Assembly (NCBI GenBank): GCA_050953365.1
Contig: JBMNMN010000018.1
Coordinates: 1 to 64,000, forward strand
Source of the DNA: UBA1426 sp050953365
Lineage (GTDB): Bacteria; Bacillota; Clostridia; Peptostreptococcales; Anaerovoracaceae
Reading direction: 5' to 3'
Length of the DNA stretch: 64,000 nt
A program made the translations under genes and the position numbers. Under the pieces are notes generated by a model, which saw only the letters and a program-made list of their open reading frames with translations, ran no database searches and was not told the DNA's origin. How positions within the stretch are numbered: the first letter of the stretch is position 1; every line of letters begins with the position of its first letter. Positions 14,784 to 24,245 of the stretch are shown in pieces.

Positions 14784-15926
14784 ATGAACTATACAGATGC
14801 ATTTGAAAAGATTATTGAGGAGCAGCTGGCACGCATTGAGAGAATCAAGCAAAACCAGACTCCCGTCGACTATACAAGTTTGGATAAAATAATAATCGGC
14901 GTCATCGGCGGAGACGGAATAGGTCCCACTATCACGGCGCAGGCCAGGCGTGTGCTTGAAGAGATTCTGAAGGAAGAGGTCTTGGCCGGGAAGGTGGAAT
15001 TTCGTACGATAGACGGCTGTACTATCGAAAACCGCCAGGCTGCGGGAAAAGCAATCCCCGACGATGTGCTTGAGGAAATCAAGAAATGCCACGTGCTGCT
15101 CAAAGGACCCACCACAACTCCCAGAAAAGGAGACAAAGGCATCAATGTGGAAAGCGCCAACGTAGCCATGCGAAAAGAACTGGATCTCTTTGCTAACGTG
15201 CGCCCCGTCAAGGTACCCGAACTCGGAATCGATTGGACCTTTTTCAGAGAAAACACGGAGTGCCTCTATGCCATGGGAAGCCGAGGGATTCATGTAACCG
15301 ATGATCTTGCCGTGGATTTTCGTGTCATTACTACGCCGGGTACGGAGCGCATTGCCCGCCTTGCTTTTGATTATGCCAGACGTAACGGAAAGAAGAGAGT
15401 TACCATCGTTACCAAGGCCAACGTGGTGAAGGCAACGGACGGGAAGTTTTTAGATGTGTGCAAGGCTGTTGCAAAAGAGTATCCTGAAATTGAAACCGAC
15501 GACTGGTATATTGATATTATGACGGCAAAGCTTTTGGACGAGAAGCGGAGGAGAGAATTTGAAGTTCTGATCCTTCCCAACCTCTATGGAGACATTCTCA
15601 CCGATGAAGCGGCAGAAATGCAGGGAGGAGTCGGAACGGCAGGAAGCGCCAATCTTGGAACTCGTTATGCAATGTTTGAAGCGATTCACGGCTCTGCCCC
15701 CAGGATGGTGGAAGAAGGAAGAGCGGCTTATGCGGATCCGAGCAGCGTAATCAGAGCGGGAGCCATGTTGCTGAATCATATCGGATACCGGCAATATGGA
15801 GAAAAACTGCTGGATGCCATCGAAACGTGTACCGTTAAGGAACGGAAAGTTGTAGTGACCGGAAGGTCGGACGGAGCCACAGGGGCAGAGCTGGCCGACT
15901 ATATTCTGGAGAAAGTGAGAGGATAA
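14784..15926 (+). CDS. Isocitrate/isopropylmalate dehydrogenase family protein, probably isocitrate dehydrogenase
   Basis: This 380-residue protein belongs to the decarboxylating beta-hydroxyacid dehydrogenases. Substrate-site features are RENTECLYAMG and the lysine in KANVVKATDG; metal-binding aspartates are in YGDILTDEAAE. The family includes isocitrate and isopropylmalate enzymes that cannot always be told apart by eye; its position directly behind aconitase makes isocitrate the likely substrate, giving 2-oxoglutarate. Compared with the core family it carries about 35 additional N-terminal residues before IIGVIGGDGIGP. The GGAGAAG ribosome site precedes the ATG. The GntR gene begins four bases after its stop. 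Confidence 0.85.
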   Translation: MNYTDAFEKIIEEQLARIERIKQNQTPVDYTSLDKIIIGVIGGDGIGPTITAQARRVLEEILKEEVLAGKVEFRTIDGCTIENRQAAGKAIPDDVLEEIKKCHVLLKGPTTTPRKGDKGINVESANVAMRKELDLFANVRPVKVPELGIDWTFFRENTECLYAMGSRGIHVTDDLAVDFRVITTPGTERIARLAFDYARRNGKKRVTIVTKANVVKATDGKFLDVCKAVAKEYPEIETDDWYIDIMTAKLLDEKRRREFEVLILPNLYGDILTDEAAEMQGGVGTAGSANLGTRYAMFEAIHGSAPRMVEEGRAAYADPSSVIRAGAMLLNHIGYRQYGEKLLDAIETCTVKERKVVVTGRSDGATGAELADYILEKVRG

Positions 15927-15930
15927 AAGG

Positions 15931-16587
15931 ATGAGTAAAGCGCCATCCGGTGTTCGCATTACAGGCCACCCTCTTTCAGAGAGCATTTTTACAGAACTTC
16001 GAAGCGCTATTCTTCGAGGCAGGCTGCGTCCGGGGGAAAAGGTATCGGAACAGCAGGTCTGCGATAAGTTCGGCCTTTCCCGTACTCCTGTACGCGAAGC
16101 ATTTCGCCAGCTGGAGCTGGAAGGCCTTATCGAGACGATTCCGAACCGAGGCGCATTTGTGGTCGGCTTGACCCAAAGGGACCTGGCGGATCTTTTTGAG
16201 ATGCGAAAAGCATATGAAATTTTAGCGGTAAAATGGGCCATCGAACGGATCACAAAAGAGGAGATGGAAAAGCTTGAAGAAGCCTACGAGTTTATGGAAT
16301 TCTATACGATGAAGCAGGAAGCGGACAAAATGCTGAACATCAACATGCAGTTCCATAATCTCATCTACAAGGCATCTCACAATCGAATGCTGGAACACAC
16401 CCTTTCCACCTATCAGCTTTATTTAAAGGAAACGGAAAGCAACAGCGCCTACCTAAATGGGCATTTAGAGGAAGTTCTAAAAGAACATAAGCAGATTTTC
16501 GACGCCTTCGTTAATAAGGACCCGGAAAAAGGAATGGTAGCTGCGGCCATGCATTTGGACAATGCAAAGGCCAGGGCGAGTAAATAA
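15931..16587 (+). CDS. GntR-family (FCD-type) transcriptional regulator
   Basis: This 218-residue protein has an N-terminal winged helix (LRPGEKVSEQQVCDKFGLSR, about residues 30-49, then TPVREAFRQLE) and a helical FCD ligand-binding domain with the usual acidic/His metal residues spread over residues 90-200. It is the third gene of the aconitase operon, so it probably senses a carboxylic acid such as citrate or isocitrate and controls this operon through the palindrome at 12718-12743. Binding and ligand are inferred. The operon ends at a terminator at 16618. Confidence 0.88.
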   Translation: MSKAPSGVRITGHPLSESIFTELRSAILRGRLRPGEKVSEQQVCDKFGLSRTPVREAFRQLELEGLIETIPNRGAFVVGLTQRDLADLFEMRKAYEILAVKWAIERITKEEMEKLEEAYEFMEFYTMKQEADKMLNINMQFHNLIYKASHNRMLEHTLSTYQLYLKETESNSAYLNGHLEEVLKEHKQIFDAFVNKDPEKGMVAAAMHLDNAKARASK

Positions 16588-16617
16588 TCGGGGTTCAATA
16601 GGATATCATGAACGAGT

Positions 16618-16648
16618 AAAAAGCATGGTGAAAAAGCCATGCTTTTTT
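16618..16648 (+). terminator. Intrinsic terminator after the aconitase operon
   Basis: AAAAAGCATGG and CCATGCTTTTTT form a stem with a short loop followed by T residues. Confidence 0.9.
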
Positions 16649-16661
16649 ATATATATTCTTC

Positions 16662-16690
16662 TTGATAAACGAAAGGGGGTACTATATAAT
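16662..16690 (+). promoter_or_regulatory. Probable sigma-70 promoter of nrdJ
   Basis: TTGATA at 16662-16667 and TATAAT at 16685-16690 are 17 bases apart. The leader to the nrdJ start is about 130 bases. I saw no cobalamin riboswitch elements in it. Confidence 0.6.
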
Positions 16691-16829
16691 GGGGTACACA
16701 CAGAAATAATATCTACATAATGTGGAATTCAAATCGTAGGGCGGTTTTCAGATAGTGAATTGCATCTGATAAAAGATACTTGTATCGAATACCTGTTCCT
16801 TAGAAGAAAATATGGCGGAGGAATTACAT

Positions 16830-19181
16830 ATGAAAACAGTAATCAAACGAGACGGATCAGAAGTCAATTTTAACAGAAACAAGATTAAAACCGCAATCAT
16901 GAATGCCATGTCGGAAACCAAGAAGGGGGTTGACGAGAAACTGGCTGATGATATTGCGGAAGCCATTGAGAAACAAGTGGAACGGTCTGAAAGAAAAGTC
17001 AACGTAGAAGATATTCAGGACCTGGTAGAAGACTTTTTAATGGCCAGCGAAAGGAAAGATGCGGCCAAAAAGTACATCATTTACCGTTATGAACGCGACA
17101 AGACAAGAGATGCGAGAAAACGGAGAGACGGTCGTATTATATCCGAAGATTTTGTCAGCGTTTTCAAGCATGCGCCTTCGCCGATGAATCAGCTTGGAAA
17201 CTTTGTATTTTATCGTACTTATTCAAGATGGTTGCCGGAGGAGCTTAGGCGGGAGTATTGGTGGGAAACGGTGCGCCGGGCAGTGGAATATAACTGCAGC
17301 CTGGTTCCCACTTCGAGAGAAGAAGCCGAAAAGCTATACAGGAACGTCTTTGAACTGAAACAGTTTCTTTCCGGAAGGACCCTTTGGGTAGGGAGTACGG
17401 ATGTATCCAAATACTATCCCATGTCCAACTTCAACTGCTCCTTCCAGGTTATTGACAGCTTTGCCGCCTTTAAGGATATCTTTTATCTGCTCATGGTGGG
17501 TTCCGGTGTGGGTGTCCGTATTTTACAGTCCGACATTGAAAAGCTTCCCATGGTGCGCACGGATGTGGAAATCATACATGAATCCTACACGCCGGTCCTG
17601 AAAACCCTGAGGCAGGACAACACCTCCCTGGAATTCACTCACAACGATACGGTAAAGATCTCCATCGGCGACAGCAAGGAAGGCTGGGTCCAGGCGCTGG
17701 ACTACTTCCTGAAAGTGCATTACAGCACTGAATACCGCAAGATCAAGAGGGTTATACTGAACTATGATCAGGTCAGAAACAAGGGAGAGAAATTAAAAAC
17801 CTTCGGCGGAACGGCCAGCGGCCATTCCAGCATGAAGAACATGTTCATTAAAATCAGCAGGGTGTTTGAGAAAGCCGCCAGACGGTCCACCACGAACAAA
17901 GTAAAGCTGTTGCCCATCGATTGCCTTGATATTGCAAATATCATAGGCGAAAATGTAGTTGTAGGCGGTGTGCGCAGAACGGCGGAGATCGTTTTAATCG
18001 ATCCCAACGATAAGGAATGCATTCAGGCCAAGAACGAGCTTTACAAGAAAGTGGATGAAAAATGGGTCATCGATACGGAAATTTCCCATCGCCAGATGAG
18101 CAATAACTCCATTTACTACAGTGAAAAGCCTACTCGGGAACAGCTCCATTGGCACCTGCAGCAAATGCGCTATTCCGGAGAACCTGGCTGGGTCAACGCC
18201 GAAGCAGGCGCAAAGCGACGCCCCAACTTCAACGGTGTCAACCCCTGCGCCGAAGTTCTTTTGGACTCAAAAGGCATGTGCAACCTGACCACCGTCAATG
18301 TCATGGCTTTCGTAAAAGACGGCGTACTGGATCGGGAGGGGCTGATGGAGGCCCAGAGACTTTCCGCAAGGGCGGCATATCGTATGACATGTACCGAGTT
18401 GGAGATTCCTGAATGGAACGCGGTTCAGCAGCGTGACAAACTTCTTGGATGCTCTCTTACCGGATGGCAAGACATGGCCAACGCCCTGTCTCTAAGCCGT
18501 GAGCAGCAGATAGAGCTCCTACGGGAATTGAGACACGTTGCCAAAACGGCCGCAAAAGAATACGCAAAAGAACTTGGCCAGAGAGAACCGCTTTTGGTAA
18601 CGACCATTAAGCCGGAGGGAACCGTAAGCCTTCTTCCGGTGGTATCCAGCGGTGTGCATTTCTCTCATGCGCCTTACTTTGTTCGCAGGATACGGATTAG
18701 CAGCGATGATCCGCTTGTAAAAGTGTGCGAAGAACTGGGCTATCCGGTTTATCCCGAGGTTGGGCAGGATCGTGAGAACTGCGTAACCAAAGTTGTGGAA
18801 TTCCCGGTAAAAGCTCCTCCGGGCAGACATAAGGGCGACATCACTGCAATCGAGCAGTTGGAAATCTATAAAATGTTCATGGAGCACTATGTGGACCACA
18901 ACTGTTCCATAACGGTTCATGTAAGGGATCACGAGTGGGAAGAGGTGGAACAGTGGGTTTGGGACAATTGGGATGACACGGTTGCCCTATCCTTCCTGTC
19001 CTATGAGGATAGCTTCTACGATCTTCTTCCGTTTGAGGAAATCTCCGAAGAGGAGTATAATAAAAGAGTAAGCGAGATGAAGCCGTTTATCCCTTCCTTG
19101 ATTTCAAAATATGAAAAGGAGGAAGTGGAGTATGATATAGGTAATGAAGGATGTGAGGGGGGAATATGTCCGGTCAGATAA
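16830..19181 (+). CDS. nrdJ: Adenosylcobalamin-dependent ribonucleoside-triphosphate reductase (class II)
   Basis: This 783-residue enzyme makes deoxynucleotides using adenosylcobalamin. An ATP-cone occupies about residues 1-95 (KRDGSEVNFNRNKIK). The radical-site motif NPCAE has C473 and E475, a substrate-site cysteine lies in NFNCSF, and the C-terminal redox pair is CEGGIC. The start at 16830 follows GGAGGAATT; an ATG at 16812 is in frame but the ribosome site lies downstream of it. The last 16 bases overlap the next gene. Class II reductase is expected in an anaerobe with B12 and does not need oxygen. Confidence 0.95.
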   Translation: MKTVIKRDGSEVNFNRNKIKTAIMNAMSETKKGVDEKLADDIAEAIEKQVERSERKVNVEDIQDLVEDFLMASERKDAAKKYIIYRYERDKTRDARKRRDGRIISEDFVSVFKHAPSPMNQLGNFVFYRTYSRWLPEELRREYWWETVRRAVEYNCSLVPTSREEAEKLYRNVFELKQFLSGRTLWVGSTDVSKYYPMSNFNCSFQVIDSFAAFKDIFYLLMVGSGVGVRILQSDIEKLPMVRTDVEIIHESYTPVLKTLRQDNTSLEFTHNDTVKISIGDSKEGWVQALDYFLKVHYSTEYRKIKRVILNYDQVRNKGEKLKTFGGTASGHSSMKNMFIKISRVFEKAARRSTTNKVKLLPIDCLDIANIIGENVVVGGVRRTAEIVLIDPNDKECIQAKNELYKKVDEKWVIDTEISHRQMSNNSIYYSEKPTREQLHWHLQQMRYSGEPGWVNAEAGAKRRPNFNGVNPCAEVLLDSKGMCNLTTVNVMAFVKDGVLDREGLMEAQRLSARAAYRMTCTELEIPEWNAVQQRDKLLGCSLTGWQDMANALSLSREQQIELLRELRHVAKTAAKEYAKELGQREPLLVTTIKPEGTVSLLPVVSSGVHFSHAPYFVRRIRISSDDPLVKVCEELGYPVYPEVGQDRENCVTKVVEFPVKAPPGRHKGDITAIEQLEIYKMFMEHYVDHNCSITVHVRDHEWEEVEQWVWDNWDDTVALSFLSYEDSFYDLLPFEEISEEEYNKRVSEMKPFIPSLISKYEKEEVEYDIGNEGCEGGICPVR

Positions 19182-19789
19182 TCATGACGATCAGCACCCA
19201 GCCCGGTTGCGGCGGTGTTGAGATAGGACAGCGCCTGGCCCGGCGCATGTCGGCGGTTTACGTGGACAAAAGAGTGGTGGCAAAGGCCGCAAGGGGCATG
19301 GATGCCATTATTGAGAGCGGCGAAGATGCAAAATCCAGAAGCAAGTTCTGGGAACTGTTGGGGCAAACGCCCATCCTGACAAATATAGAATCCTACATTC
19401 CCGAGATGCGAAGCGTGGTCAGCGACGCAGAGGTTCATGAGAAGGAGGAGGAAATCCTTCTAAAGCTGGTGGGCAAGAATACTGCAGTGGTGGTGGGACG
19501 AGCGGGCTTTTATCGGTTTAGCGAATACCCGCAGCTGGTAAAAATCTTTCTCGGAGGCGATTGGCAGTATAGGCTTGCGAACTACAAGCGTTTCTACGGA
19601 TTAAGCGATGAGGATGCGGAAGGTTTGCTGCGTACCACGGATCAGGCTACGGAACGTTATATTTATAAAGTAACGGGAAAGGACATGTTGGATATACGCA
19701 ACTATGATCTATCCTTCAATGTGAGCAAAATTGATTTCAATGTGGTGGTCAACCTGATCCTGGACTATGTACACCATCGCTTTAACTAG
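19166..19789 (+). CDS. Cytidylate kinase-like family protein
   Basis: This 207-residue protein belongs to the cytidylate-kinase-like P-loop family. The nucleotide loop is an altered form (STQPGCGGVEIGQ, residues 7-19), as is typical of this group, whose substrate is not established. Its start lies 16 bases inside the end of nrdJ, with GAGGGGG as ribosome site, so the two are coupled. That coupling suggests a link to nucleotide metabolism. A hairpin terminator follows at 19847. Confidence 0.8.
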   Translation: MSGQIIMTISTQPGCGGVEIGQRLARRMSAVYVDKRVVAKAARGMDAIIESGEDAKSRSKFWELLGQTPILTNIESYIPEMRSVVSDAEVHEKEEEILLKLVGKNTAVVVGRAGFYRFSEYPQLVKIFLGGDWQYRLANYKRFYGLSDEDAEGLLRTTDQATERYIYKVTGKDMLDIRNYDLSFNVSKIDFNVVVNLILDYVHHRFN

Positions 19790-19846
19790 TATTAAGTAAC
19801 TCTGGCAGTATTTTTTCAACTGACGGTTTATTAAACGATATGAACA

Positions 19847-19880
19847 TGCCCCTGCAGCTTCCTGCGGGGGCATATACGTT
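19847..19880 (+). terminator. Probable terminator after the nrdJ operon
   Basis: TGCCCCTGCAG pairs with CTGCGGGGGCA (one wobble) around a four-base loop. A T-run begins six bases later. Confidence 0.7.
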
Positions 19881-19926
19881 TTTACCCAAAAATAAAAAGA
19901 GGTTACGGCCGGGGTCTAAATATAAT

Positions 19927-19955
19927 TTGACATCTCCTTTTTATCCAAGTAATAT
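19927..19955 (+). promoter_or_regulatory. Sigma-70 promoter of the RND efflux operon
   Basis: TTGACA at 19927-19932 and TAATAT at 19950-19955 are separated by 17 bases. The expected start point is near 19962, immediately before the palindrome at 19970. Confidence 0.8.
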
Positions 19956-19969
19956 GTTTATAGAAAACC

Positions 19970-19987
19970 ACCGACCCGCGGGTCGGT
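19970..19987 (+). promoter_or_regulatory. Perfect 18-bp palindrome, candidate TetR operator
   Basis: ACCGACCCG followed by its exact complement CGGGTCGGT lies just downstream of the predicted transcription start of the efflux operon, whose last gene encodes a TetR regulator. This is the usual geometry for a repressor site. A T-run follows directly, so a transcription attenuator is the alternative reading. Confidence 0.6.
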
Positions 19988-20024
19988 TTTTAAACCATAC
20001 ATTTTAGCTGGGAGGACATAAGAA

Positions 20025-21083
20025 TTGGAACGCAAACCGAGAGCCGGAAAGAAAATCGTGCTAATCGTTGTTATCATTGCGGTTGTTGCTTTGGGAGTTT
20101 ACCGGATTATGGAATCGATGGAACCGCCCGTAGAGACAGAAAAAACACCGGTTAACGTAGTGACCGCTGTAGTGGAAAAGGGGAATATTTATGCTACGTC
20201 TCCTCTTACCGGACGCATCGACCCGGTGGATTCTGCAGCCGTTGTTCCTTTGACGGCGGGAGAGGTTACAAAGGTAGCTGTCAGTTTGGGCGATTATGTA
20301 AAAAAAGGCGCCCTGTTATTCGAGCTGGACAAAACCCAGATGGCTACCACATATAACTCTGCAAAGATCGCTTACGAAAGCGCCAGGAAAGATTACGAGC
20401 GCATGAAAGTGCTGTATCAGGAGGGCGCCATATCTCTCCAACAGTATCAGGGTATAGAAGCACAGTTTAACGTGGCGAAGGAGAATCTCAACGCTGCCGC
20501 AGAGGCGCTGAGCTACTGCACTGTGACTTCACCCATTGACGGTTATATAACTTCGGTTAACATTAGCGAAGGCAGCATCGCGTCCCAAGCCGCCCCTGCC
20601 ATTACCGTGGCGGATGTGAGCAAATTGGAAATAAATACAACCATTTCCGAGTATTTAATCAATAAAGTAAAGGCCGGCGACCCGGTTGACATTTTTATTA
20701 AAACCCTGTCCAAAGATCCCTATCCGGGAACGATTAAAGCCATTTCTCCTGCGCCTGCCCTGGGCACACTTACTTATCCCATTACCATAACCGTTGACGA
20801 CAGCTCCGGGGAGATTAAAGCAGGCATGTTTGCGGAAGTGCAGATCGTATCCGATATGAAAGAGGATGTCATTTGCGTTCCTTCCGATGCGATCTTCATT
20901 CGGTCGGGAGAATCGAAAGTCGTAGTGCTCAATGGAAATGTTCCGTCCATCGTAACGGTGGAAACGGGGCTTGACAACGGGGTAATGGCTGAGGTTGTCT
21001 CCGGTCTGAATGTTGGGGATGTTATTGTGGTTTCCGGTCAGCAGTATGTTATAGACGGCGAGCCCGTCAATATCATCGAGTAG
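20025..21083 (+). CDS. RND efflux membrane-fusion (adaptor) protein
   Basis: This 352-residue HlyD/MFP-family protein has an N-terminal membrane anchor (about residues 9-27). A biotinyl-lipoyl-like half motif (SLGDYVKKGALLFELD near 86) is followed by a short helical hairpin (residues 105-160), the second lipoyl half (TSPIDGYITSVN near 168) and beta-barrel domains. It links the RND pump encoded next to the cell surface. The start is TTG at 20025, nine bases after GGGAGG; no ATG is better placed. It is followed after 12 bases by the permease gene. Its substrate cannot be read from sequence. Confidence 0.9.
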   Translation: MERKPRAGKKIVLIVVIIAVVALGVYRIMESMEPPVETEKTPVNVVTAVVEKGNIYATSPLTGRIDPVDSAAVVPLTAGEVTKVAVSLGDYVKKGALLFELDKTQMATTYNSAKIAYESARKDYERMKVLYQEGAISLQQYQGIEAQFNVAKENLNAAAEALSYCTVTSPIDGYITSVNISEGSIASQAAPAITVADVSKLEINTTISEYLINKVKAGDPVDIFIKTLSKDPYPGTIKAISPAPALGTLTYPITITVDDSSGEIKAGMFAEVQIVSDMKEDVICVPSDAIFIRSGESKVVVLNGNVPSIVTVETGLDNGVMAEVVSGLNVGDVIVVSGQQYVIDGEPVNIIE

Positions 21084-21095
21084 TGGGAGGCATTC

Positions 21096-24000
21096 ATGGA
21101 CGTTTCAAAGATTTCAATTAATCGGCCGGTAACGACGGCAATGTTTGTTTTGATCGTTATCTTGGTGGGTGCCGTGTCCCTCTTGGGCATTCCCATGGAC
21201 CTCCTTCCCGATATTGAGTTCCCTGTTGCCATCGTGTTTGTCCAATATCCAAACGCGGGTCCCGAAGAGGTTGAATCCATGGTCACCAAGCCTCTTGAGC
21301 AGGCTTTGGCTTCCGTGGAAAACATGGATAATATTATGTCCATGACCACGGAAGGGACTTCTATTGTCATAGTTCAGTTTGCTATGAAAACCGATATGGA
21401 CTTCGCCACATTGGATATGCGCGAGAAAATCTCCATGGTGGAAGGCTTTCTACCCTCCGAGGCCACGGATCCCATGGTTTTGAAAATGAGCATGGATTTT
21501 ACCCCTGTAGTACAGGTATATGTGTCCGGTGACAAGCCTCTTGTAGAACTGAACCGGGAAGTGGAGGACAACATCCTTTCCTACCTGGAACGGACGGCAG
21601 GCGTGGCTTCCGTTGACATTTTTGGCGGAATTACAGAGGAGATCGCAATCGAATTCGATCAGGAAAGACTGTCCGGCTATGGATTGACGCTGTCCGCCAT
21701 AGGCCAGATACTTGCCGCGGAGAATATCAATATGCCCAGCGGAGAAGTGACAAAAGGCTCTGCAAAGGTCATCGTAAGAACTCTGGGTGAATTTAATTCT
21801 GTGGATGAAATACGGCAGCTGCCCGTGGCTCTGATGGATCGAAGCATCATCCATTTGTCGGACATAGCCTCCATCGAAGCGGGCTATCAGGAGCAGACAT
21901 CCATCAGCCGAATCGACGGAATAACCTCCATCGGACTCTCTGTCACCAAGCAATCAACGGCCAATACGGTTGAGGTATCCAATGCCATCCATAAGACCCT
22001 GGAAAAACTAGAGAAAGAATATCCGGAACTTAATTTTACAGTAGGTATGGACCAGGCCGATTACATCAAGCGCTCCATTTATTCCGTCGGAGAATCGGCT
22101 CTTTTAGGCGCTGCGTTAGCGATTATGGTCATCTTCTTGTTCCTGCGCAATATGAGCGCCACCATGATTATCGCAATTTCCATTCCCACCTCTTTCTTTG
22201 CTACTTTTGCCATGATGAATCTGACGGGAATGACTCTGAATCTGATCACCTTGACTGCATTGACCCTTGCGGTAGGCATGTTGGTGGATAACTCCATCGT
22301 TGCACTTGAAAACATCTTTCGCGTAAGCCAGCAGGAGGATGTGAGTTCATCGAAAGAGGCTGCTCTTATCGGGAGCCGGCAAATTGCCCTTGCCATCTCT
22401 GCTTCTACCCTTACCAACATCGTAGTGTTCTTGCCTATCGCTGTCAGTGATGGCCTTGCCTCACTACTCTTTTCTGATTTCTGCTGGACCTTTATTATAG
22501 CTCTTGCAATCTCCTTGGTGGTAGCTATAACCGTAGTTCCTATGCTGAGCTCTAAACTTCTGGACCGAAATGCCTCCGCAGATTATCTCAGAATAGGGAA
22601 ACACCATTACAGATACAGATTGGTTCCCTATTTTACTCGCTTTATCCAATGGTTGACGGACTATTACGGCGGGGTGATACGGAGGGCTTTGGGCCACCGC
22701 AAAAAGACCATTGCCGTTTGCCTCATCATCTTTGTACTTTCCGGTGTTCTCGTGGCCATTGTGGGAATGGAGTTTTTGCCCGCCTCGGACGAAGCCATGT
22801 TCTCTATCAGCATTGATATGCCTTACGGGACTTCCTTGGAAGAAAAGGATAAGATTGTGAGCCAGGTTGAGAGTTATGTGCTGACTATTCCCGAACTTGA
22901 GCACTGCAGTGTGGATATAGGACTTACGTCTGCATTTCTGGGGTCACAATCATCTACGGTCAATGTCATCCTGGTTCCGAAACGGGATCGGGACCGTTCC
23001 GTCTGGGAGATTATCGAAGATGTGAAGCAGGAGTTCAGCACATTGCCCGGCGCCGAAATCTCGATTATCGAAAGCTCCTCCGTTACTTCCATGATGGGGG
23101 GAAGCGACCTGGCTGTGACGATTAAAGGTCCGGAACTCGGCGTGTTGCGTTCTCTCGGCGATGATTTAGCGAAAAGAGTTCGTTTGGTTCCGGGCGTCAC
23201 TGAAACCAGTACCAGTATTCAGGAAGGCAGCCCGGAAGTAAGAGTCAAACTGAGCAGAAGTACGGCGGCGTTTTACGGAATTACGGCTTATCAGTTGGCC
23301 AACGCCCTTGATAATGCCCTTTCCGGAACCTCCTCTACGAATTTGAAGATAGACGGCAAGGAAATCCAAGTGAACTTGTCTCTGTCGGATGCATACAGCG
23401 CATCCATCGATAATATGAGGCAGATTCTTGTTCCTACCGCAACGGGGGCATCCGTACCCGTAGGTCAGATTGCCGAATTGGAATTTGGTAATTCTCCTTC
23501 CCGGATCGATCGGACAAATCAGGAACGGTATGTTACTGTAAACGTATCCGTAGGAGACGACGATTTGGCCAGTGTTTCAGAAAATGTTTTTGCCCTGTTG
23601 GATGACTATCCTTTCCCCGATGGGTATTCATATGAGGAGGGCGGTCTGTATGAGCAGATGGTGGAGGCTTTCGGAGATCTATTCCTGGCTTTGCTCGTGG
23701 CGATTCTCTTAGTTTACATGGTTCTGGCCTCTCAATTTGAATCGCTGACTCAACCGTTTATTATCATGATTGCCATTCCCTTCGCCGTTTCGGGGACATT
23801 CCTTGCGCTGTTTTTGACGGGCAAGACGCTGTCCATAACTTCCTTCTTAGGACTTATAATGCTGGTGGGTATTGTAGTAAATAACTCCATACTTCTCATC
23901 GAATTCATCAAGCTGCGGAAAGACAGCATGCCTCTTGAGCAGGCCCTGGTAGAGGCGGGAATATACCGGTTGCGCCCCATATTGATGACTTCCATAACAA

Positions 24001-24245
24001 CTGTGGTGGGGATGATTCCCTTGGCCCTGGGCTTCGGTGACGGAGGAGAAATCCTTTCTCCTCTGGGAATTTCCATCATAGGAGGCTTGCTGGGTTCCAC
24101 CGTCGTAACTTTGGTATTGGTTCCGGTGCTTTATGCCATGATGGATGATGCAAAGCAGCGCAGGCTGCAGCGCAAGGCTGCCAGAGCGAGGGAAATTGAA
24201 ATGTTAGAGGAAAAGTGGAGAAAGGAGCTATCAAATCGTGAGTAA
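21096..24245 (+). CDS. RND-family efflux permease (AcrB/SwrC-like)
   Basis: This 1049-residue inner-membrane transporter has the RND layout: a single N-terminal helix (residues about 10-30), a large outer loop, a helix bundle around residues 330-540 with the proton-relay aspartates visible in VGMLVDNSIVALEN, and a second repeat ending with helices near 860-1020. It probably exports amphiphilic compounds or lipids by proton exchange, as for SwrC-like pumps in Gram-positive bacteria. The gene lies between the adaptor (12-base gap) and the TetR gene (8-base overlap). Regulation is likely through the palindrome at 19970. Confidence 0.94.
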   Translation: MDVSKISINRPVTTAMFVLIVILVGAVSLLGIPMDLLPDIEFPVAIVFVQYPNAGPEEVESMVTKPLEQALASVENMDNIMSMTTEGTSIVIVQFAMKTDMDFATLDMREKISMVEGFLPSEATDPMVLKMSMDFTPVVQVYVSGDKPLVELNREVEDNILSYLERTAGVASVDIFGGITEEIAIEFDQERLSGYGLTLSAIGQILAAENINMPSGEVTKGSAKVIVRTLGEFNSVDEIRQLPVALMDRSIIHLSDIASIEAGYQEQTSISRIDGITSIGLSVTKQSTANTVEVSNAIHKTLEKLEKEYPELNFTVGMDQADYIKRSIYSVGESALLGAALAIMVIFLFLRNMSATMIIAISIPTSFFATFAMMNLTGMTLNLITLTALTLAVGMLVDNSIVALENIFRVSQQEDVSSSKEAALIGSRQIALAISASTLTNIVVFLPIAVSDGLASLLFSDFCWTFIIALAISLVVAITVVPMLSSKLLDRNASADYLRIGKHHYRYRLVPYFTRFIQWLTDYYGGVIRRALGHRKKTIAVCLIIFVLSGVLVAIVGMEFLPASDEAMFSISIDMPYGTSLEEKDKIVSQVESYVLTIPELEHCSVDIGLTSAFLGSQSSTVNVILVPKRDRDRSVWEIIEDVKQEFSTLPGAEISIIESSSVTSMMGGSDLAVTIKGPELGVLRSLGDDLAKRVRLVPGVTETSTSIQEGSPEVRVKLSRSTAAFYGITAYQLANALDNALSGTSSTNLKIDGKEIQVNLSLSDAYSASIDNMRQILVPTATGASVPVGQIAELEFGNSPSRIDRTNQERYVTVNVSVGDDDLASVSENVFALLDDYPFPDGYSYEEGGLYEQMVEAFGDLFLALLVAILLVYMVLASQFESLTQPFIIMIAIPFAVSGTFLALFLTGKTLSITSFLGLIMLVGIVVNNSILLIEFIKLRKDSMPLEQALVEAGIYRLRPILMTSITTVVGMIPLALGFGDGGEILSPLGISIIGGLLGSTVVTLVLVPVLYAMMDDAKQRRLQRKAARAREIEMLEEKWRKELSNRE

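Noticed and set aside
16691..16829. Cobalamin riboswitch ahead of nrdJ
   Set aside because: The leader is short and lacks recognisable B12-box elements.
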